A DNA stretch of 64,000 bases from Thauera humireducens (GTDB lineage Bacteria; Pseudomonadota; Gammaproteobacteria; Burkholderiales; Rhodocyclaceae), in NCBI RefSeq assembly GCF_001051995.2, contig NZ_CP014646.1, forward strand, positions 372,001 through 436,000, written 5' to 3'. Both the position numbers and the translations under genes were made by a program. Positions 45,393 through 62,039 of the stretch are shown here, piece after piece. Position 1 is the stretch's first letter; each line of letters opens with the position of its first letter. The notes under the pieces were generated by a model that saw nothing but the letters and a program-made list of their open reading frames with translations, had not been told where the DNA came from and made no database searches.

Positions 45393-46757
45393 ATGAGCGA
45401 AACCCCGGACAGGATCGGCAAGTACAGGATCGTGCGCGAGATCGGACGCGGTGCGACGGCGATCGTCTATCTGGCGGAGAGCCCCGACTATCCCGAGCCC
45501 GTTGCGCTCAAGCACGTCCGCTTCGACGACAAGATCAAGGACGAGGCGAAGTGGAACCGTCGCCTGCTGAAGCTGCTGAAGGCCGAGGAGGCGGTGTCGA
45601 GCCGCCTGAACCATCCGAACATCATCCGCATCTTCGACGCGTCGATCGAGACCACGCAGGCCTACGTGGTGATGGAGTATTTTCCCGGCGGCTCGCTCGA
45701 ACGCTACTGCAGCTTCGAGAACCTGCTGCCGATCCATCGCACCATCGGCATCGTGTTCAAGTGCTGCATGGCGCTCGATCATGCCTATCGGCAGGGCATC
45801 GTGCACCGGGACATCAAGCCGGCGAACATCCTTGTCGATGATCAGGACAACGTGAAGATCACCGACTTCGGCCTGGCGATGAACATCAACAAGAAGGTGG
45901 ACACCGATTCGACCTTCATCATGGGGGTCGGCTCGCCGGCCTACATGAGCCCGGAGCAGATCAAGGGCTATCCGCTCAACCAGAAGACCGACCTGTACTC
46001 GCTCGGCGTCCTGCTGTTCCACCTGTTGACCGGGCGCCTGCCGTTCCGCGCCAGCAACCCCGCGCAGCTGGTCTACAAGATCATCAACGCGGATCCGCCT
46101 TCCGTATCACAGCTCAACCCGGACGTGCCCGAGCAGATGGATGCGGTGATCCGCAAGGCGCTGGAGAAGGACCTTTACTCGCGTTATCGCAATGGTGCGG
46201 AGTTTGCGAAGGATCTCGCCGCGGTGCGCTACAAGATCCTGGACGACAGCTACGTGCCGCCCGACACCAGCCGCTTCGCGCGCTTGCGCAAGGTGGCTTT
46301 CTTCACCGAGTTCGAGGATGTCGAGCTGTGGGAAGTGCTGCGCATCTGCAGCTGGCGCAAGGTCGACAAGCACGTGACGCTGGTCCGGGAAGGCGGCACG
46401 GATCAACGCTTCGGCATCGTGCTCGACGGCAGCGTGGAGCTGTCCGTCGATGGACGCAAGGTCATGGAACTGGGACATGGTGAAGTCTTCGGCGCCCAGG
46501 CCTGGCTCGATCACCTCGAGCACAAGCATTCGATGTCGGTGGTGTCGCTGACGCCACTGACCTACCTCGAGATCAATCCGTCGGCGCTCGCGCTGGCCAG
46601 CGAAGAAGTGCTCGAGCGCTTCCGGCGCCAGCTGACCACCGTGATCGTGCGTCGCATGGCTCAGCTGGCGAAACGGATGTCGGAAGACGGACCGCCAGCG
46701 GTGCGTGGAGAATTCACGTCAACGGGCGGTCTTGACCTGCAGTTGATCGACAACTGA
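45393..46757 (+). CDS. Ser/Thr protein kinase with C-terminal cyclic-nucleotide-binding-like domain
   Basis: A 454-residue protein. The kinase domain (about 10-275) has GRGATAIVYLA, K40, catalytic D140 in HRDIKPANIL, DFG at 158-160 and the SPAYMSPEQI activation segment. Residues about 305-430 form a cNMP-binding-like beta-roll (VREGGTDQRFGIVLDGSVELSVDG, GHGEVFGAQAWL). No membrane segment is present, so it is soluble. A 6-bp inverted repeat lies just ahead of the start, which has no good ribosome-binding site. Substrate and ligand are unknown. Confidence 0.92.
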   Translation: MSETPDRIGKYRIVREIGRGATAIVYLAESPDYPEPVALKHVRFDDKIKDEAKWNRRLLKLLKAEEAVSSRLNHPNIIRIFDASIETTQAYVVMEYFPGGSLERYCSFENLLPIHRTIGIVFKCCMALDHAYRQGIVHRDIKPANILVDDQDNVKITDFGLAMNINKKVDTDSTFIMGVGSPAYMSPEQIKGYPLNQKTDLYSLGVLLFHLLTGRLPFRASNPAQLVYKIINADPPSVSQLNPDVPEQMDAVIRKALEKDLYSRYRNGAEFAKDLAAVRYKILDDSYVPPDTSRFARLRKVAFFTEFEDVELWEVLRICSWRKVDKHVTLVREGGTDQRFGIVLDGSVELSVDGRKVMELGHGEVFGAQAWLDHLEHKHSMSVVSLTPLTYLEINPSALALASEEVLERFRRQLTTVIVRRMAQLAKRMSEDGPPAVRGEFTSTGGLDLQLIDN

Positions 46758-46758
46758 C

Positions 46759-47856
46759 TCAGCGCGTCGCACCCTTTTCCATGGCGCGACTGCGGGCTGC
46801 GGCCAGCGAAGCCTCGTCCGGGCGCCCGATTTCGAGCCAGTTTCCGAGGTGTGCGATGCTCAGGCGGGTCAGCGCATCGATCCACTCGTGGTTCTCGTTG
46901 AGGCAAGGGATGTAGTGGAATTCCTTGCCGCCGTGCTCGAGGAAGGCCTCGCGGCACTCCATGGCGATTTCCTCCAGCGTCTCCAGGCAGTCCGCGACGA
47001 AGCCGGGGCAGATCACGTCGACGCGCCCGACGCCTTGCGCAGCCAGCGCCTCGAGCGTGGGTTGGGTATAGGGCTTGAGCCATTCCGCCTTGCCGAAGCG
47101 CGACTGGAACGTGACCAGCGCGCGTTCGCGCGGCAGGCCGAGCGCCTCGGCGAGCAACCGGCCGGTCTTGTGGCACTCGCAGTGATAGGGGTCGCCGAGG
47201 TCGAGCGAGCGGCGCGGCACACCGTGAAAGCTCATGACCAGCCGATCCGGTTCGCCGTTCTTCATCCAGTGGTCACGCACGCTGCGGGCCAGGGCCTCAA
47301 TGTAGCCGGGATCGTCGTGAAAGTTTCGCACGAAGCGCAGTTCCGGCTGGTTGCGCATGTGGCCCATGCAGCGCGAAACCTCGTCGACCACCGTCGCGGT
47401 GGTGCTCGCCGAGTATTGCGGATAGAGCGGCACGACCAGAATGCGGCTGCAGCCGCGTGCGCGCATCGCCTGCAGGCGGTCGGCGATGGACGGCGAGCCA
47501 TAGCGCATCGCGAAATCGATGTCGAGATCCGGGTGGCCGGCCTTGGTCAGGTAGCCGGCGAGCAACTTGGCCTGGCGCTCGGTGTGCACCTTCAGCGGCG
47601 AGCCCTCGTTCATCCACACGCTGGCGTACTTCTTGGCCGATGCGGCCGGGCGGGTGTTGAGGATGATGCCGTTCAGGATCGGCCACCACACGAGTCGGGG
47701 AATCTCGACGACGCGGGGGTCGGACAGGAACTGCTTGAGATAGGGCCGCAGCGCGGCGGCTGTCGGGGCTTCGGGCGTGCCGAGATTCACGAGGAGCACA
47801 CCGGTGCGTGCCGCGGTGCCGTGTTGGTAGGCGGGTTCGGGCCAGTAGCGAGCCAT
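46759..47856 (-). CDS. hemH: Ferrochelatase
   Basis: A 365-residue enzyme that inserts ferrous iron into protoporphyrin IX, the last step of heme synthesis. Recognised by [26 protein letters not shown] (catalytic His) and [16 protein letters not shown]. It is convergent with the kinase gene, with one base between the stops. Confidence 0.95.
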   Translation of the reverse strand: MARYWPEPAYQHGTAARTGVLLVNLGTPEAPTAAALRPYLKQFLSDPRVVEIPRLVWWPILNGIILNTRPAASAKKYASVWMNEGSPLKVHTERQAKLLAGYLTKAGHPDLDIDFAMRYGSPSIADRLQAMRARGCSRILVVPLYPQYSASTTATVVDEVSRCMGHMRNQPELRFVRNFHDDPGYIEALARSVRDHWMKNGEPDRLVMSFHGVPRRSLDLGDPYHCECHKTGRLLAEALGLPRERALVTFQSRFGKAEWLKPYTQPTLEALAAQGVGRVDVICPGFVADCLETLEEIAMECREAFLEHGGKEFHYIPCLNENHEWIDALTRLSIAHLGNWLEIGRPDEASLAAARSRAMEKGATR

Positions 47857-47909
47857 TGGGGTCCTTGAGCGGTGGTTCCAGTGCCGGTCGCGTCATGCGC
47901 GCCGGCAGG

Positions 47910-48938
47910 TCAGGCGTTTGCGGACAGGGCGTTCGACAAGAGCCGTGCGGTGATGTCGACGATGGGGATGACGCGGTCGTAGGCCATGCGCGTCGGGCCG
48001 ATGACGCCGACCGAGCCCACGACCTGGCCGTCGACCTCGTACGGCGCGGTAACGACGCTGCAGCCATCGAGCGGAGCCAGGCCCGATTCGCCGCCGATGA
48101 AGATCTGCACGCCTTCGGCCCGGTTCGAAAGCTCGAGCAATTGCATCAGTCCGGTGCGCTGTTCGAAAAGCTTGAACAGCTCGCGCAGGCGCGACATGTT
48201 CGAGGACAGGTCCTCGACGTCTAGCAGGTTGGTTTCACCCGAGATGACGTAGCTGGTGGCAGTCTCTTCGGCGGCTTCGCTGCCGGCATCCACCGTGGCG
48301 GTCATCAGCTCGGTCATGTCGCTGCGCAGCTGACGCAGTTCGTCGGCAAGCCGGCGACGGATCTCGTTGAAGGACAGCCCGGCGAAGTGTTCGTTGAGGT
48401 AGCTCGCCGCGCCGCTCAGTTCGCCCGCATTGTAGGCGCGGCGCGTCAGCAGGATGCGGTTCTGCACGTCACCCGCCGTGGTGACGATGATCAGCAGGAT
48501 GCGGTTTTCGGACAGGCTGATGAACTCGAACTGGCGGATGCGCACGGCGTCCTTGCGCGGCGCCACGACCACGCCGGCGAACTGCGTGAGGTTCGACAGC
48601 AGGTGAGAGGCCGAGTTGATCAGGCGCTGAGGCTGGTCGGGCTGGAGCTGCCCTTTCAGCTCGCGGACGCGGGCGGTCTCGAGCGGCTGTACGGTCAGCA
48701 GGGCATCGACAAAGAAGCGATAGCCCAAAGGCGTCGGGATGCGCCCTGCCGACGTATGCGGGCTGGCGATCAGACCCATCTCCTCGAGGTCGCTCATCAC
48801 GTTGCGCACCGTGGCTGGCGACAGCTCCAGTCCGGAAAAGCGTGACAGGGCGCGCGAACCAACCGGCTGGCCGTCCACGATGTAGCGTTCGATCAGGGTC
48901 TTCAGCAGGATCTGGGAGCGGGCGTCGAGCGAATTCAT
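47910..48938 (-). CDS. hrcA: Heat-inducible transcription repressor HrcA
   Basis: A 342-residue repressor of heat-shock operons that binds CIRCE. The N-terminal winged helix ([24 protein letters not shown]) and the C-terminal sensor domain with FIGGESGL and [12 protein letters not shown] fit the family. It is divergent from nadK. The start at 48938 gives the normal length. Confidence 0.95.
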   Translation of the reverse strand: MNSLDARSQILLKTLIERYIVDGQPVGSRALSRFSGLELSPATVRNVMSDLEEMGLIASPHTSAGRIPTPLGYRFFVDALLTVQPLETARVRELKGQLQPDQPQRLINSASHLLSNLTQFAGVVVAPRKDAVRIRQFEFISLSENRILLIIVTTAGDVQNRILLTRRAYNAGELSGAASYLNEHFAGLSFNEIRRRLADELRQLRSDMTELMTATVDAGSEAAEETATSYVISGETNLLDVEDLSSNMSRLRELFKLFEQRTGLMQLLELSNRAEGVQIFIGGESGLAPLDGCSVVTAPYEVDGQVVGSVGVIGPTRMAYDRVIPIVDITARLLSNALSANA

Positions 48939-49064
48939 GGCTGACAGGGAATATAGCCCGGATTCTATGAGAGTGGGGCGCGGGTGGCCAGTAGGGCAGC
49001 GCTCGTGCAAGCGCCGCCCGCAGCGGCGCCAAGGGGCTGTCCGGTTATGGTTTAATCCGCCTCC

Positions 49065-49949
49065 ATGAATGCCAAATTCAGGAACCTTGCCCTCGTCGGC
49101 AAATACCAGAGTCCGGACGTCGCCGAGTCGGTGATGGCGATCGCCCGCTTCCTGCGCGAAAGCGGGCTGATGGTGTGGATCGAGCAGGGAACGGCGAGTT
49201 CCATCGGCGGCGCGGGAGATTTTCCCGTCGCGAGCTACGAGCACATTGGTGGCGAGGCCGACCTTGCCGTGGTCATCGGCGGCGACGGCACGATGCTGCA
49301 TACCGCACGCCGACTCGTCGAATACGGCGTGCCTCTGGCGGGTGTCAACCTCGGGCGCCTCGGCTTCCTGACCGACATCGCGCTCAATGACGCGCAGCGG
49401 GGTCTCGGGGAGATCATCGCGGGGCGCTACACGGAAGAGTCCCGATTCATGCTCGATGCCGAGGTGCTGCGCGGCGGTACTCGGGTCTTTCACACGCTGG
49501 CGCTCAACGACGTCGTGGTCAACAAGGGCGATCTCGGGCGGATGATCGAGTTCGATCTGTCGATCGATGGCGAATACGTCTACACGCAGCGGTCGGACGG
49601 CATGATCGTCTCGACGCCGACCGGCTCCACCGCGTATGCGATGTCCGCCAACGGGCCGATTCTTCATCCCAGCGTGGGGGGCATCGCGCTGGTGCCCTTG
49701 TGTCCGCACGCGCTGACGGCGCGGCCGATCACGCTGCCCGACCATTGCCGTATCGACATCGAACTGCTGCCGCCGCAGGACGCGCGCGTGCACTTCGATG
49801 GCCAGGCGCGCTTCGATCTGCGCGCCGGTGACGTCGTGCGCATGACGCGCTCGGCGCAGTCGCTGCGACTGCTGCATCCGGAAAGCTACAGCTACTTTGC
49901 GATGCTGCGCGAAAAGCTCCACTGGAGCGCCACGCCGCGCCACAACTGA
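49065..49949 (+). CDS. nadK: NAD kinase
   Basis: A 294-residue enzyme that phosphorylates NAD to NADP. The GGDGT motif (D74) and the NDVVVNKG and [17 protein letters not shown] segments are present. Between hrcA and recN, a common order in betaproteobacteria (hrcA, nadK, recN). Confidence 0.96.
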   Translation: MNAKFRNLALVGKYQSPDVAESVMAIARFLRESGLMVWIEQGTASSIGGAGDFPVASYEHIGGEADLAVVIGGDGTMLHTARRLVEYGVPLAGVNLGRLGFLTDIALNDAQRGLGEIIAGRYTEESRFMLDAEVLRGGTRVFHTLALNDVVVNKGDLGRMIEFDLSIDGEYVYTQRSDGMIVSTPTGSTAYAMSANGPILHPSVGGIALVPLCPHALTARPITLPDHCRIDIELLPPQDARVHFDGQARFDLRAGDVVRMTRSAQSLRLLHPESYSYFAMLREKLHWSATPRHN

Positions 49950-49996
49950 ACCCGTGCCGCGCCGGCGGTCCGTCCTCCCAATTCCGTTCGTCTGCC

Positions 49997-51655
49997 ATGC
50001 TGAGAAGCCTCTCCATTCGCGATTTCGTCATCGTCGATCAACTCGAGCTCGACTTTGGTTCCGGCTTCGGCGCCCTGACCGGCGAGACCGGCGCAGGCAA
50101 GTCCATCCTGCTCGACGCGCTGGGACTGGCGTTGGGCGGGCGTGGCGAGGCCGGCATGGTACGCGTGGGGCGGGAGCGCGCTGACGTGATCGCCGAGTTC
50201 GACCTGCCCGAAGGCGGTGGCCTGCGGGCGTGGCTGGGTGAGCAGGCGCTGCCGGTGGAGGAGGGCTGCGTGCTGCTGCGGCGGACCATCGACGTCAGCG
50301 GCCGCAGCCGCGCGTGGATCAACGGTGTCGTCGTGACGCTGGCGCAGCTGCGTGCGGCGGGGGAATGGCTGGCCGACATCCATGGCCAGCACGCGCATCA
50401 CGCGCTGCTGCGCGCCGATGCGCAGCGCGTCCTGCTCGATGCCCAGGCCGGCGCCGAGGCGCTCGTCGCCGAGGTCGGAGCGCGCTATCGCGACTGGCAG
50501 CGCCTTGCCCGACTGCGACTGGAAGCCGAGAACGACTCCGCCAGTTCCGCGCGCGAGCGCGAACTGCTCGCCTGGCAGTTGCAGGAGCTGGATGAACTCG
50601 CATTCGATGCGGACGAATGGGCCGAGATCAACGCCGAGCATGGGCGCCTGGCGCATGCCGCCAGCCTGATGGAAGGCGCCGACGAAACGCTCGATACGCT
50701 GGGCGAGGGCGAACTGGCCGTGTGCTCGGTGTTGCGCCACCTCGACGCGCGCATCGCGTCGCTGGCCGACATCGACCCGGCCCTGGGCGACGTGCGCGAA
50801 CTGCTGGCGTCAGCGGCCATCCAGGCGGACGAGGCGCTCCATGCGCTGCGTCGCTATCGTGACCGGCTCGATCTCGATCCGCAGCGCCTCAACGAAATCG
50901 AGCGCCGCATCGCGGCGGTGACCGACATGGCGCGCAAGTACCGGGTCGGGGTGGATGTGCTGCCCGAACTGCGCGAGCAGTGGAAGGCGCGGCTCGAGAC
51001 CCTCGAGGCGAGCGCGGATCCCGAGCGGCTGGCGGCGGACGAGGCGCGCGCGCGCAGGGACTACGATGCGGCCGCCGAGCGTCTGTCGGCCGCGCGGCGG
51101 CCCGCGGCCGAGGTGCTGTCGCATGAGATCACCGAGGCGATGCAGACGCTGGCGATGGCGGGCGGGCGCTTCGAGGTTGCCCTCGAGCGCTGCGAGCCCG
51201 GTGCGTTTGGCGTGGAGAGTGTCGAGTTCCGCGTGGCGGCCAACCCGGGGCAGACCTTGCGCAGCCTGGCCAAGGTGGCGTCGGGCGGCGAATTGTCCCG
51301 GATCGGGCTGGCGATCCAGGTGATGACCAGCCGTGCCTCGGAGACGCCGACGCTGATCTTCGACGAGGTCGATGTCGGCATCGGCGGGCGGGTGGCCGAG
51401 ATCGTCGGCAAGTTGCTTGCCCGTCTGGGCGAGGGCCGACAGGTCATGTGCGTGACACACCTGCCGCAGGTCGCTGCCTGCGCCGACTGGCAGTGGCGCA
51501 TCGCAAAGCGCGAGCAGGCAGGCGAGACGGTCAGCGAGGTCACGCCGCTCGATCGCGAGGGGCGCGTGGAAGAGATCGCGCGCATGCTGGGCGGCGTCAA
51601 CATCACCAGCACCACGCGCGAGCACGCTGCCGAAATGCTCGGGCAGCGCGGTTAG
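49997..51655 (+). CDS. recN: DNA repair protein RecN
   Basis: A 552-residue SMC-like ATPase of double-strand-break repair. Walker A is GETGAGKS (29-36), a coiled-coil middle follows, and the C-terminal signature [15 protein letters not shown] and Walker B with [14 protein letters not shown] are present. It starts 48 bp after nadK and is likely co-transcribed. Confidence 0.96.
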   Translation: MLRSLSIRDFVIVDQLELDFGSGFGALTGETGAGKSILLDALGLALGGRGEAGMVRVGRERADVIAEFDLPEGGGLRAWLGEQALPVEEGCVLLRRTIDVSGRSRAWINGVVVTLAQLRAAGEWLADIHGQHAHHALLRADAQRVLLDAQAGAEALVAEVGARYRDWQRLARLRLEAENDSASSARERELLAWQLQELDELAFDADEWAEINAEHGRLAHAASLMEGADETLDTLGEGELAVCSVLRHLDARIASLADIDPALGDVRELLASAAIQADEALHALRRYRDRLDLDPQRLNEIERRIAAVTDMARKYRVGVDVLPELREQWKARLETLEASADPERLAADEARARRDYDAAAERLSAARRPAAEVLSHEITEAMQTLAMAGGRFEVALERCEPGAFGVESVEFRVAANPGQTLRSLAKVASGGELSRIGLAIQVMTSRASETPTLIFDEVDVGIGGRVAEIVGKLLARLGEGRQVMCVTHLPQVAACADWQWRIAKREQAGETVSEVTPLDREGRVEEIARMLGGVNITSTTREHAAEMLGQRG

Positions 51656-51686
51656 GTCAGCGAGCCTGGCGGCTCCGGCTCAGTAT

Positions 51687-52124
51687 TCAGCTTTCGGCAG
51701 GACGGTCCGGGCAGTTCTCGCGGGTGCAGTCGGCATACAGGTACAGCGCATGCTCGCGCAACGAGAAGCCGCGTTCCTTGGCGATGGCATTCTGCCGGCG
51801 TTCGATCTCGGGGTCGTAGAACTCCTCGACCTTGCCGCACTGCATGCACACGAGGTGGTCGTGGTGACCGCCTTCATTGAGTTCGAACACGGCCTTGCCG
51901 GATTCGAAATAGTGGCGCTCGAGCAGGCCCGCCTGTTCGAACTGCGTCAGCACTCGGTAAACGGTCGCCAGGCCGATGTCCATGCCCTCGTTCATCAGTG
52001 AGCGATAGACGTCTTCGGCGGTGAGGTGGCGTTGATCTGAACTCTGAAAAAGGTCGAGGATCTTCAGGCGCGGGTAGGTCGCCTTGAGGCCGATGCTTTT
52101 CAGGTTCTTGGAATTGTCGGTCAT
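51687..52124 (-). CDS. fur: Ferric uptake regulator
   Basis: A 145-residue Fur protein. The winged-helix N-terminus ([32 protein letters not shown]) and the metal site [11 protein letters not shown] are visible; two further cysteines near the C-terminus form the likely structural zinc site. It is divergent from bamE, as in many proteobacteria. Confidence 0.96.
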   Translation of the reverse strand: MTDNSKNLKSIGLKATYPRLKILDLFQSSDQRHLTAEDVYRSLMNEGMDIGLATVYRVLTQFEQAGLLERHYFESGKAVFELNEGGHHDHLVCMQCGKVEEFYDPEIERRQNAIAKERGFSLREHALYLYADCTRENCPDRPAES

Positions 52125-52275
52125 GGCGGCGGCTCGATGGGTGGGGGTTGGCGCATGTGCGTTGTATGGGCGCGCGTGCGAGTCTGCACGCCCTGTAATG
52201 TCACCCTATGTTATATTTTTTGCCCTTTCCTGAGAACCGCGCACCCCGTGCGCACGCTCCTCGACACCTTTCTAC

Positions 52276-53537
<1,262 letters not shown>

Positions 53538-53545
53538 GCGAGAGT

Positions 53546-55705
53546 ATGGACAACAAGCGGCGTAGCGACCAGCTCAGGGCGGCGGTCGCTACCCGAACGC
53601 CCCGCTGGATCTGGCGACCGTTCCCGGCTTCGGGCATCGCGGTCGGGGGGCGTGGGCGGCGCGAAATGGAGCTGCTCGAAGCCAAGGCGGCTGCCGAGGC
53701 ATCGAGCCGGGCCAAGAGCGATTTTCTTGCCAGCATGAGCCACGAGATCCGGACGCCGATGAACGGCATCCTGGGCATGACGGATCTGCTGCTCGATACC
53801 GAACTTTCCGGTGAGCAGCGCGACTACGTGCAGACCGTCAAGTCCTCGGCCGAGACCCTGCTCACGATCATCAACGACATCCTCGACTTTTCGCGTGTCG
53901 AGGCGGGGCGGCTGGAACTGGAGGAGATCGATTTCACGCCGGCCCTGGTGGTGTCGGACACCTGCCGGGCGCTCGCCTTGCGCGCACACCAGAAGGGTGT
54001 CGAGCTCTTCTTCGATCTCGCGCCCGATGTGCCGTCGGTATTGCGTGGCGACCCGACGCGACTGCGGCAGGCGCTGACCAACCTCGTTGGTAACGCAATC
54101 AAGTTCACCGAACGGGGTGAGATCGAGGTCAGTGTTCGCGTCGAGGGACGAACCACGGGCGGTGTGGTGCTGCGCATCAGCGTGCGCGATACGGGATGCG
54201 GCATCGATGCCGCCAAGCTCGAGAGCATCTTCGAGGCGTTCTCGCAGGCCGAGGTGTCGACCAATCGCAAGTACGGCGGTACCGGGCTGGGGCTTACGAT
54301 TTCCCGTCACCTGATCGAGTTGATGAACGGCCTGATCGAAGTGCAGAGCGAGCCGGGCCGGGGTAGCACCTTCTCGGTCGTCGTGCCGCTGGGTGTGGTG
54401 GCCGATGAGCCGCTGCAGGACCCACGCGATCTGCGCGCGGCGCGCCTGCTGATCGCCGCACGCAACGAAGCCTTCGCCGCCATGCTCGCCGGAGTATGCC
54501 TGCAGTGCGGAATCCGTGCCGACGTCGCCACGACGGGTGAAGCCGTCATCGCTGCGCTCGTCTCGGCGCGCGATGGTCGTGATCCTTTCGACTTCCTGCT
54601 GATGGACGCGGACATGCCCGAGCCGGCGGGTTTCGAGCTGGTCAGGCGTTTCGCCGACGCGACGCCCTGCGTCGATCGCATCGTCATGATGCTGTCGAGC
54701 CATACCCAGCGGGAGGACTCGGCACGCTGCAAGGAATTCGGCCTGCCCGTGCGGCTGTCGAAGCCGTTCTCGGCCGGCGACCTGTTCGAGGCGCTGCAAT
54801 TGGCGAAAGGCCGACACGAAGCGCAGGCCGAGGTGCCCGTGGTGGCGCCGGCCTTCGTGCTGGAGCCGGCGATGCTGCTCGAGTCGGCGCTTGCTGAGAA
54901 GCCTTCCGAGGGATACTCGATCCTGGTCGCCGAGGACAACCTGGTGAATCAGACCGTCGTCACCCGCCTGCTGGAAAAGGCCGGGCACCGTGTGAGCATC
55001 GTGGGCAACGGCGCCGAGGCCATCGAGGCATACGATGCGGGGCGCTTCGATCTGATCCTGATGGACGTGCAGATGCCGGTCCTGGGCGGCCTCGAGGCGA
55101 CGCAGGCGATCCGTGCCCGCGAGGCGCGACGCAGCTGGATCGTGCAAGGGCACTGGCATGCCGTCCCGATCATCGCCATGACGGCGCATGCGATGGCGGG
55201 CGACCGTGAACGCTGCCTCGAGGCGGGGATGGACGATTACGTCTCCAAGCCGATTCGTGCCGACGCGTTGCACGCTGCGATTGACCGGGTGATGCGACCG
55301 AGGCACGAGGACGACGACGGCTATGGCGATCGCAGCCTTCTAGAGCTCGACCCGTCGGCCGACAGGCTTGTCGCCAATCTGCAGGAGGCGCGGCAGATGT
55401 TCGAGGGCGACGAGGAGGTGGTGCAGCAGTTGCTCGCGGTGTTCTTCCGTGATTTCGACCGTATCGTCGGTGACTTGCAGCGCGCAGCGGCCGGGCTCGA
55501 TTTCACGCGACTCGCAGACCTTGCGCACTCGATCAAGGGGTCCGTGGGCCTGTTTGGTGCCCAGCGTGCGCTGGAGGCGGCAGGAACGCTAGAGCAGATG
55601 GCCCGCGACGGTGATCCCGCCGCCGCCACGACCGAGGCGAGCCGTCTCATCGACGAGATGAGACGGCTGGCGAAGGTGCTGCGAGCCGATTATCGTCCTT
55701 CATAG
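53546..55705 (+). CDS. Soluble hybrid histidine kinase: HisKA-HATPase-REC-REC-Hpt
   Basis: A 719-residue phosphorelay protein. Domains in order are HisKA (H66 in [10 protein letters not shown]), HATPase_c ([19 protein letters not shown]), a first receiver (phospho-Asp likely D354), a second receiver (D507 in LILMDVQMP) and a C-terminal Hpt (H661 in LAHSIKGS). No PAS, HAMP or transmembrane sensor is seen; only about 40 unremarkable residues precede a short coiled linker. Input must come from a partner or the receiver domains. It lies 8 bp after dapB with no adjacent response regulator. Confidence 0.92.
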   Translation: MDNKRRSDQLRAAVATRTPRWIWRPFPASGIAVGGRGRREMELLEAKAAAEASSRAKSDFLASMSHEIRTPMNGILGMTDLLLDTELSGEQRDYVQTVKSSAETLLTIINDILDFSRVEAGRLELEEIDFTPALVVSDTCRALALRAHQKGVELFFDLAPDVPSVLRGDPTRLRQALTNLVGNAIKFTERGEIEVSVRVEGRTTGGVVLRISVRDTGCGIDAAKLESIFEAFSQAEVSTNRKYGGTGLGLTISRHLIELMNGLIEVQSEPGRGSTFSVVVPLGVVADEPLQDPRDLRAARLLIAARNEAFAAMLAGVCLQCGIRADVATTGEAVIAALVSARDGRDPFDFLLMDADMPEPAGFELVRRFADATPCVDRIVMMLSSHTQREDSARCKEFGLPVRLSKPFSAGDLFEALQLAKGRHEAQAEVPVVAPAFVLEPAMLLESALAEKPSEGYSILVAEDNLVNQTVVTRLLEKAGHRVSIVGNGAEAIEAYDAGRFDLILMDVQMPVLGGLEATQAIRAREARRSWIVQGHWHAVPIIAMTAHAMAGDRERCLEAGMDDYVSKPIRADALHAAIDRVMRPRHEDDDGYGDRSLLELDPSADRLVANLQEARQMFEGDEEVVQQLLAVFFRDFDRIVGDLQRAAAGLDFTRLADLAHSIKGSVGLFGAQRALEAAGTLEQMARDGDPAAATTEASRLIDEMRRLAKVLRADYRPS

Positions 55706-55719
55706 TGAATCGGCGCCGT

Positions 55720-55748
55720 TTGCCTTCGTTCGCCCAAAAATATACAAT
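55720..55748 (+). promoter_or_regulatory. Candidate sigma70 promoter of carAB
   Basis: TTGCCT (55720-55725) and TACAAT (55743-55748) are exactly 17 bp apart, 15 bp after the histidine kinase stop. It would start RNA near 55755, upstream of the terminator-like hairpin. Confidence 0.65.
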
Positions 55749-55762
55749 TCGGCGGTTTATTC

Positions 55763-55797
55763 AGCGGGATCGGCCCAGAGGCTCGTCCCGCTTTTTT
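55763..55797 (+). terminator. Terminator-like hairpin in the carA leader, possible attenuator
   Basis: AGCGGGA (55763-55769) pairs with TCCCGCT (55786-55792) and is followed by a run of six T (55792-55797). It lies between the candidate promoter and carA, within the first 45 bases of the likely transcript, so it could act as an attenuator. Alternatively it only ends the upstream message if the true promoter lies further down. Confidence 0.75.
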
Positions 55798-55860
55798 GCA
55801 CATATCGGGGCGCGAATTTTCGTTAGTCCCTGATTTTAAAGCTGAATCCAGGAGTTACTC

Positions 55861-57003
<1,143 letters not shown>

Positions 57004-57088
57004 CACGGCACCGGGCGGGCTCTGGGCCTGCCCTCACTGTTCGACGCCGGCGCACAAGGCCGGGTCAAGGAATCATCGAGGCAAGACA

Positions 57089-60315
<3,227 letters not shown>

Positions 60316-60319
<4 letters not shown>

Positions 60320-60792
60320 GCAAGACGCCGCTGACTGTTGCTGGCGCCGAGAAGCTGCGCGAGGAACTCCACCGCCTGAAGACGGTGGAGCGTCCGAACG
60401 TGATCGCGGCGATCGCCGAGGCGCGCTCGCACGGCGATCTGTCGGAGAATGCCGAATACGACGCCGCCAAGGAGCGCCAGGGTTTCATCGAGGGGCGCAT
60501 CATGGAGGTCGAGGGCAAGCTGGCCAACGCCCAGATCATCGATCCCAAGCTGCTCGATGCCGATGGGCGCTGCGTCTTCGCCGCGACCGTGGAACTCGAG
60601 GATATGGAGTCCGGGCAGGTCGTGACCTACCAGATCGTCGGCGAGGATGAGGCCGACATCAAGGAAGGCAAGATTTCGGTGAGCTCGCCGATCGCCCGCG
60701 CGCTGATCGGCAAGTACGCCGGTGACATCGCTGAAGTTCAGGCGCCGGGTGGTGTGCGCGAGTACGAAATTCTCGACGTGCGCTACGAGTGA
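60316..60792 (+). CDS. greA: Transcription elongation factor GreA
   Basis: A 158-residue factor that rescues backtracked RNA polymerase. The N-terminal coiled coil with the acidic loop ([16 protein letters not shown]) and C-terminal FKBP-like domain are seen. Coupled to carB by ATGA overlap. Confidence 0.97.
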
Positions 60793-60826
60793 AAGTCGGG
60801 TATTCGTCTGCAGGTGGCGAATGAAA

Positions 60827-60852
60827 AAGGGGCGGCCATCGAGCCGCCCCTT
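60827..60852. terminator. Bidirectional terminator between greA and yhbY
   Basis: AAGGGGCGGC and GCCGCCCCTT form a perfect 10-bp stem with a 6-base loop. A five-A run (60824-60828) gives a T-run for the minus-strand gene, and TT follows on the plus strand. It sits between convergent genes. Confidence 0.82.
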
Positions 60853-60874
60853 GTGCTATCTTGCGTCGCCTCGC

Positions 60875-61339
60875 TCAGCGACCGCGAGTGCCGCTGCCCG
60901 GACCCCGGCTGCGTGAAGCCGGCCCGCGCGCGGGCGAGCGGCGTGCTTCGGCGCTCGCCTTGGCCAGTGCGGCACGTCGCGCCGCGGCAGCAAATGCCGC
61001 TGCCGATTTGGCTGTCGAGGGTCGTGCGCCGGACTTCTGCGTAGCGGGGGCTGCATTCTTTTCTTCCTCGCGTCGCTGGCGCCAGACGACGAGGATGTTG
61101 CCAATATGCTGTACCGGTGCTGCGTCGAGCGTTTCGCACAGTTCGTTCATCAGCGCATCGCGCTGCTCGCGTTCGGCGCCCTGGATCTTCACCTTGATGA
61201 GTTCATGGGCCTGCAGCGAGCGTTCGATTTCGGCCACGACGGTGGGTGTCAGGCCATTGCCGGCGATGGTCACGACGGGGTTCAGGTGATGGGCCCGCGC
61301 GCGCAGGTCGCGGCGCTGGACCGGGGTGAGTTCGATCAT
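60875..61339 (-). CDS. yhbY: CRM-domain RNA-binding protein YhbY with basic tail
   Basis: A 154-residue protein. Residues 1-95 form the YhbY/CRM domain (LNPVVTIAGNGLTP, HELIKVKIQG), associated with the large ribosomal subunit. The C-terminal 55 residues are an Ala/Arg/Ser/Gly-rich basic tail not present in E. coli YhbY. Divergent from rlmE. Confidence 0.93.
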   Translation of the reverse strand: MIELTPVQRRDLRARAHHLNPVVTIAGNGLTPTVVAEIERSLQAHELIKVKIQGAEREQRDALMNELCETLDAAPVQHIGNILVVWRQRREEEKNAAPATQKSGARPSTAKSAAAFAAAARRAALAKASAEARRSPARGPASRSRGPGSGTRGR

Positions 61340-61415
61340 TGAATCTCTCTGAATGCTTGAAGCGTCAAACGCGCAATTCTACTCTGATTACTAGAGGCGA
61401 ACTTCTTCTAAGTCG

Positions 61416-62039
61416 ATGAAAAAGAACAAGACAAGCCGTGCCTGGGTGCACGACCATCTGAACGACCCCTATGTGCAGCGCGCGCAGCAGGACGGTTATC
61501 GCGCCCGTGCGGCCTACAAGCTCATCGAGGTCGACGAGCGCGATCGCCTGCTGAAATCCGGAGCGGTCGTGGTCGATCTCGGTTCGACGCCGGGGTCGTG
61601 GTGTCAGGTTGCAGTAAAACGTTGTGGGGCAAAGGGCAAGGTGTTTGCGCTCGACATCCTGCCGATGGAACCGGTGGCCGGTGTCGACTTCCTGCATGGC
61701 GACTTCACCGAGGATGCGGTGCTCGAGGATCTCGAGTCGCGGCTCGAGGGCGCCAAGGTCGATGTCGTCCTTTCGGACATGGCGCCGAACCTGTCCGGCG
61801 TGACGTCGGTCGACCAGGCGCGATCGATCCATCTGTGCGAGCTGGCGCTCGATTTTGCCGTCCGCCATCTGAAACCGGGCGGTCAGTTTTTGGTCAAGGT
61901 GTTCCAGGGCGAAGGCTTCATGGAGTACCGCAAGCAGATGGAGGCGGCGTTTGCTTCGGTGCAGGTGCGCAAGCCCAAGGCGTCGCGTGACCGCAGTGCC
62001 GAGGTCTATCTGCTCGGCAAGGGTCCGCGTGCGGTCTGA
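61416..62039 (+). CDS. rlmE: 23S rRNA 2'-O-methyltransferase RlmE (FtsJ/RrmJ)
   Basis: A 207-residue SAM enzyme that methylates U2552 in 23S rRNA. SAM motif [13 protein letters not shown] and catalytic-site residues in DMAPNLSGV and [11 protein letters not shown] are visible. Directly ahead of ftsH, the classical heat-shock pair. Confidence 0.95.
   Translation: MKKNKTSRAWVHDHLNDPYVQRAQQDGYRARAAYKLIEVDERDRLLKSGAVVVDLGSTPGSWCQVAVKRCGAKGKVFALDILPMEPVAGVDFLHGDFTEDAVLEDLESRLEGAKVDVVLSDMAPNLSGVTSVDQARSIHLCELALDFAVRHLKPGGQFLVKVFQGEGFMEYRKQMEAAFASVQVRKPKASRDRSAEVYLLGKGPRAV

Noticed and set aside
47910..49943. A 677-codon frame extending hrcA upstream across nadK.
   Set aside because: The upstream part is antisense to nadK and lacks any family match; HrcA has its normal length from 48938.
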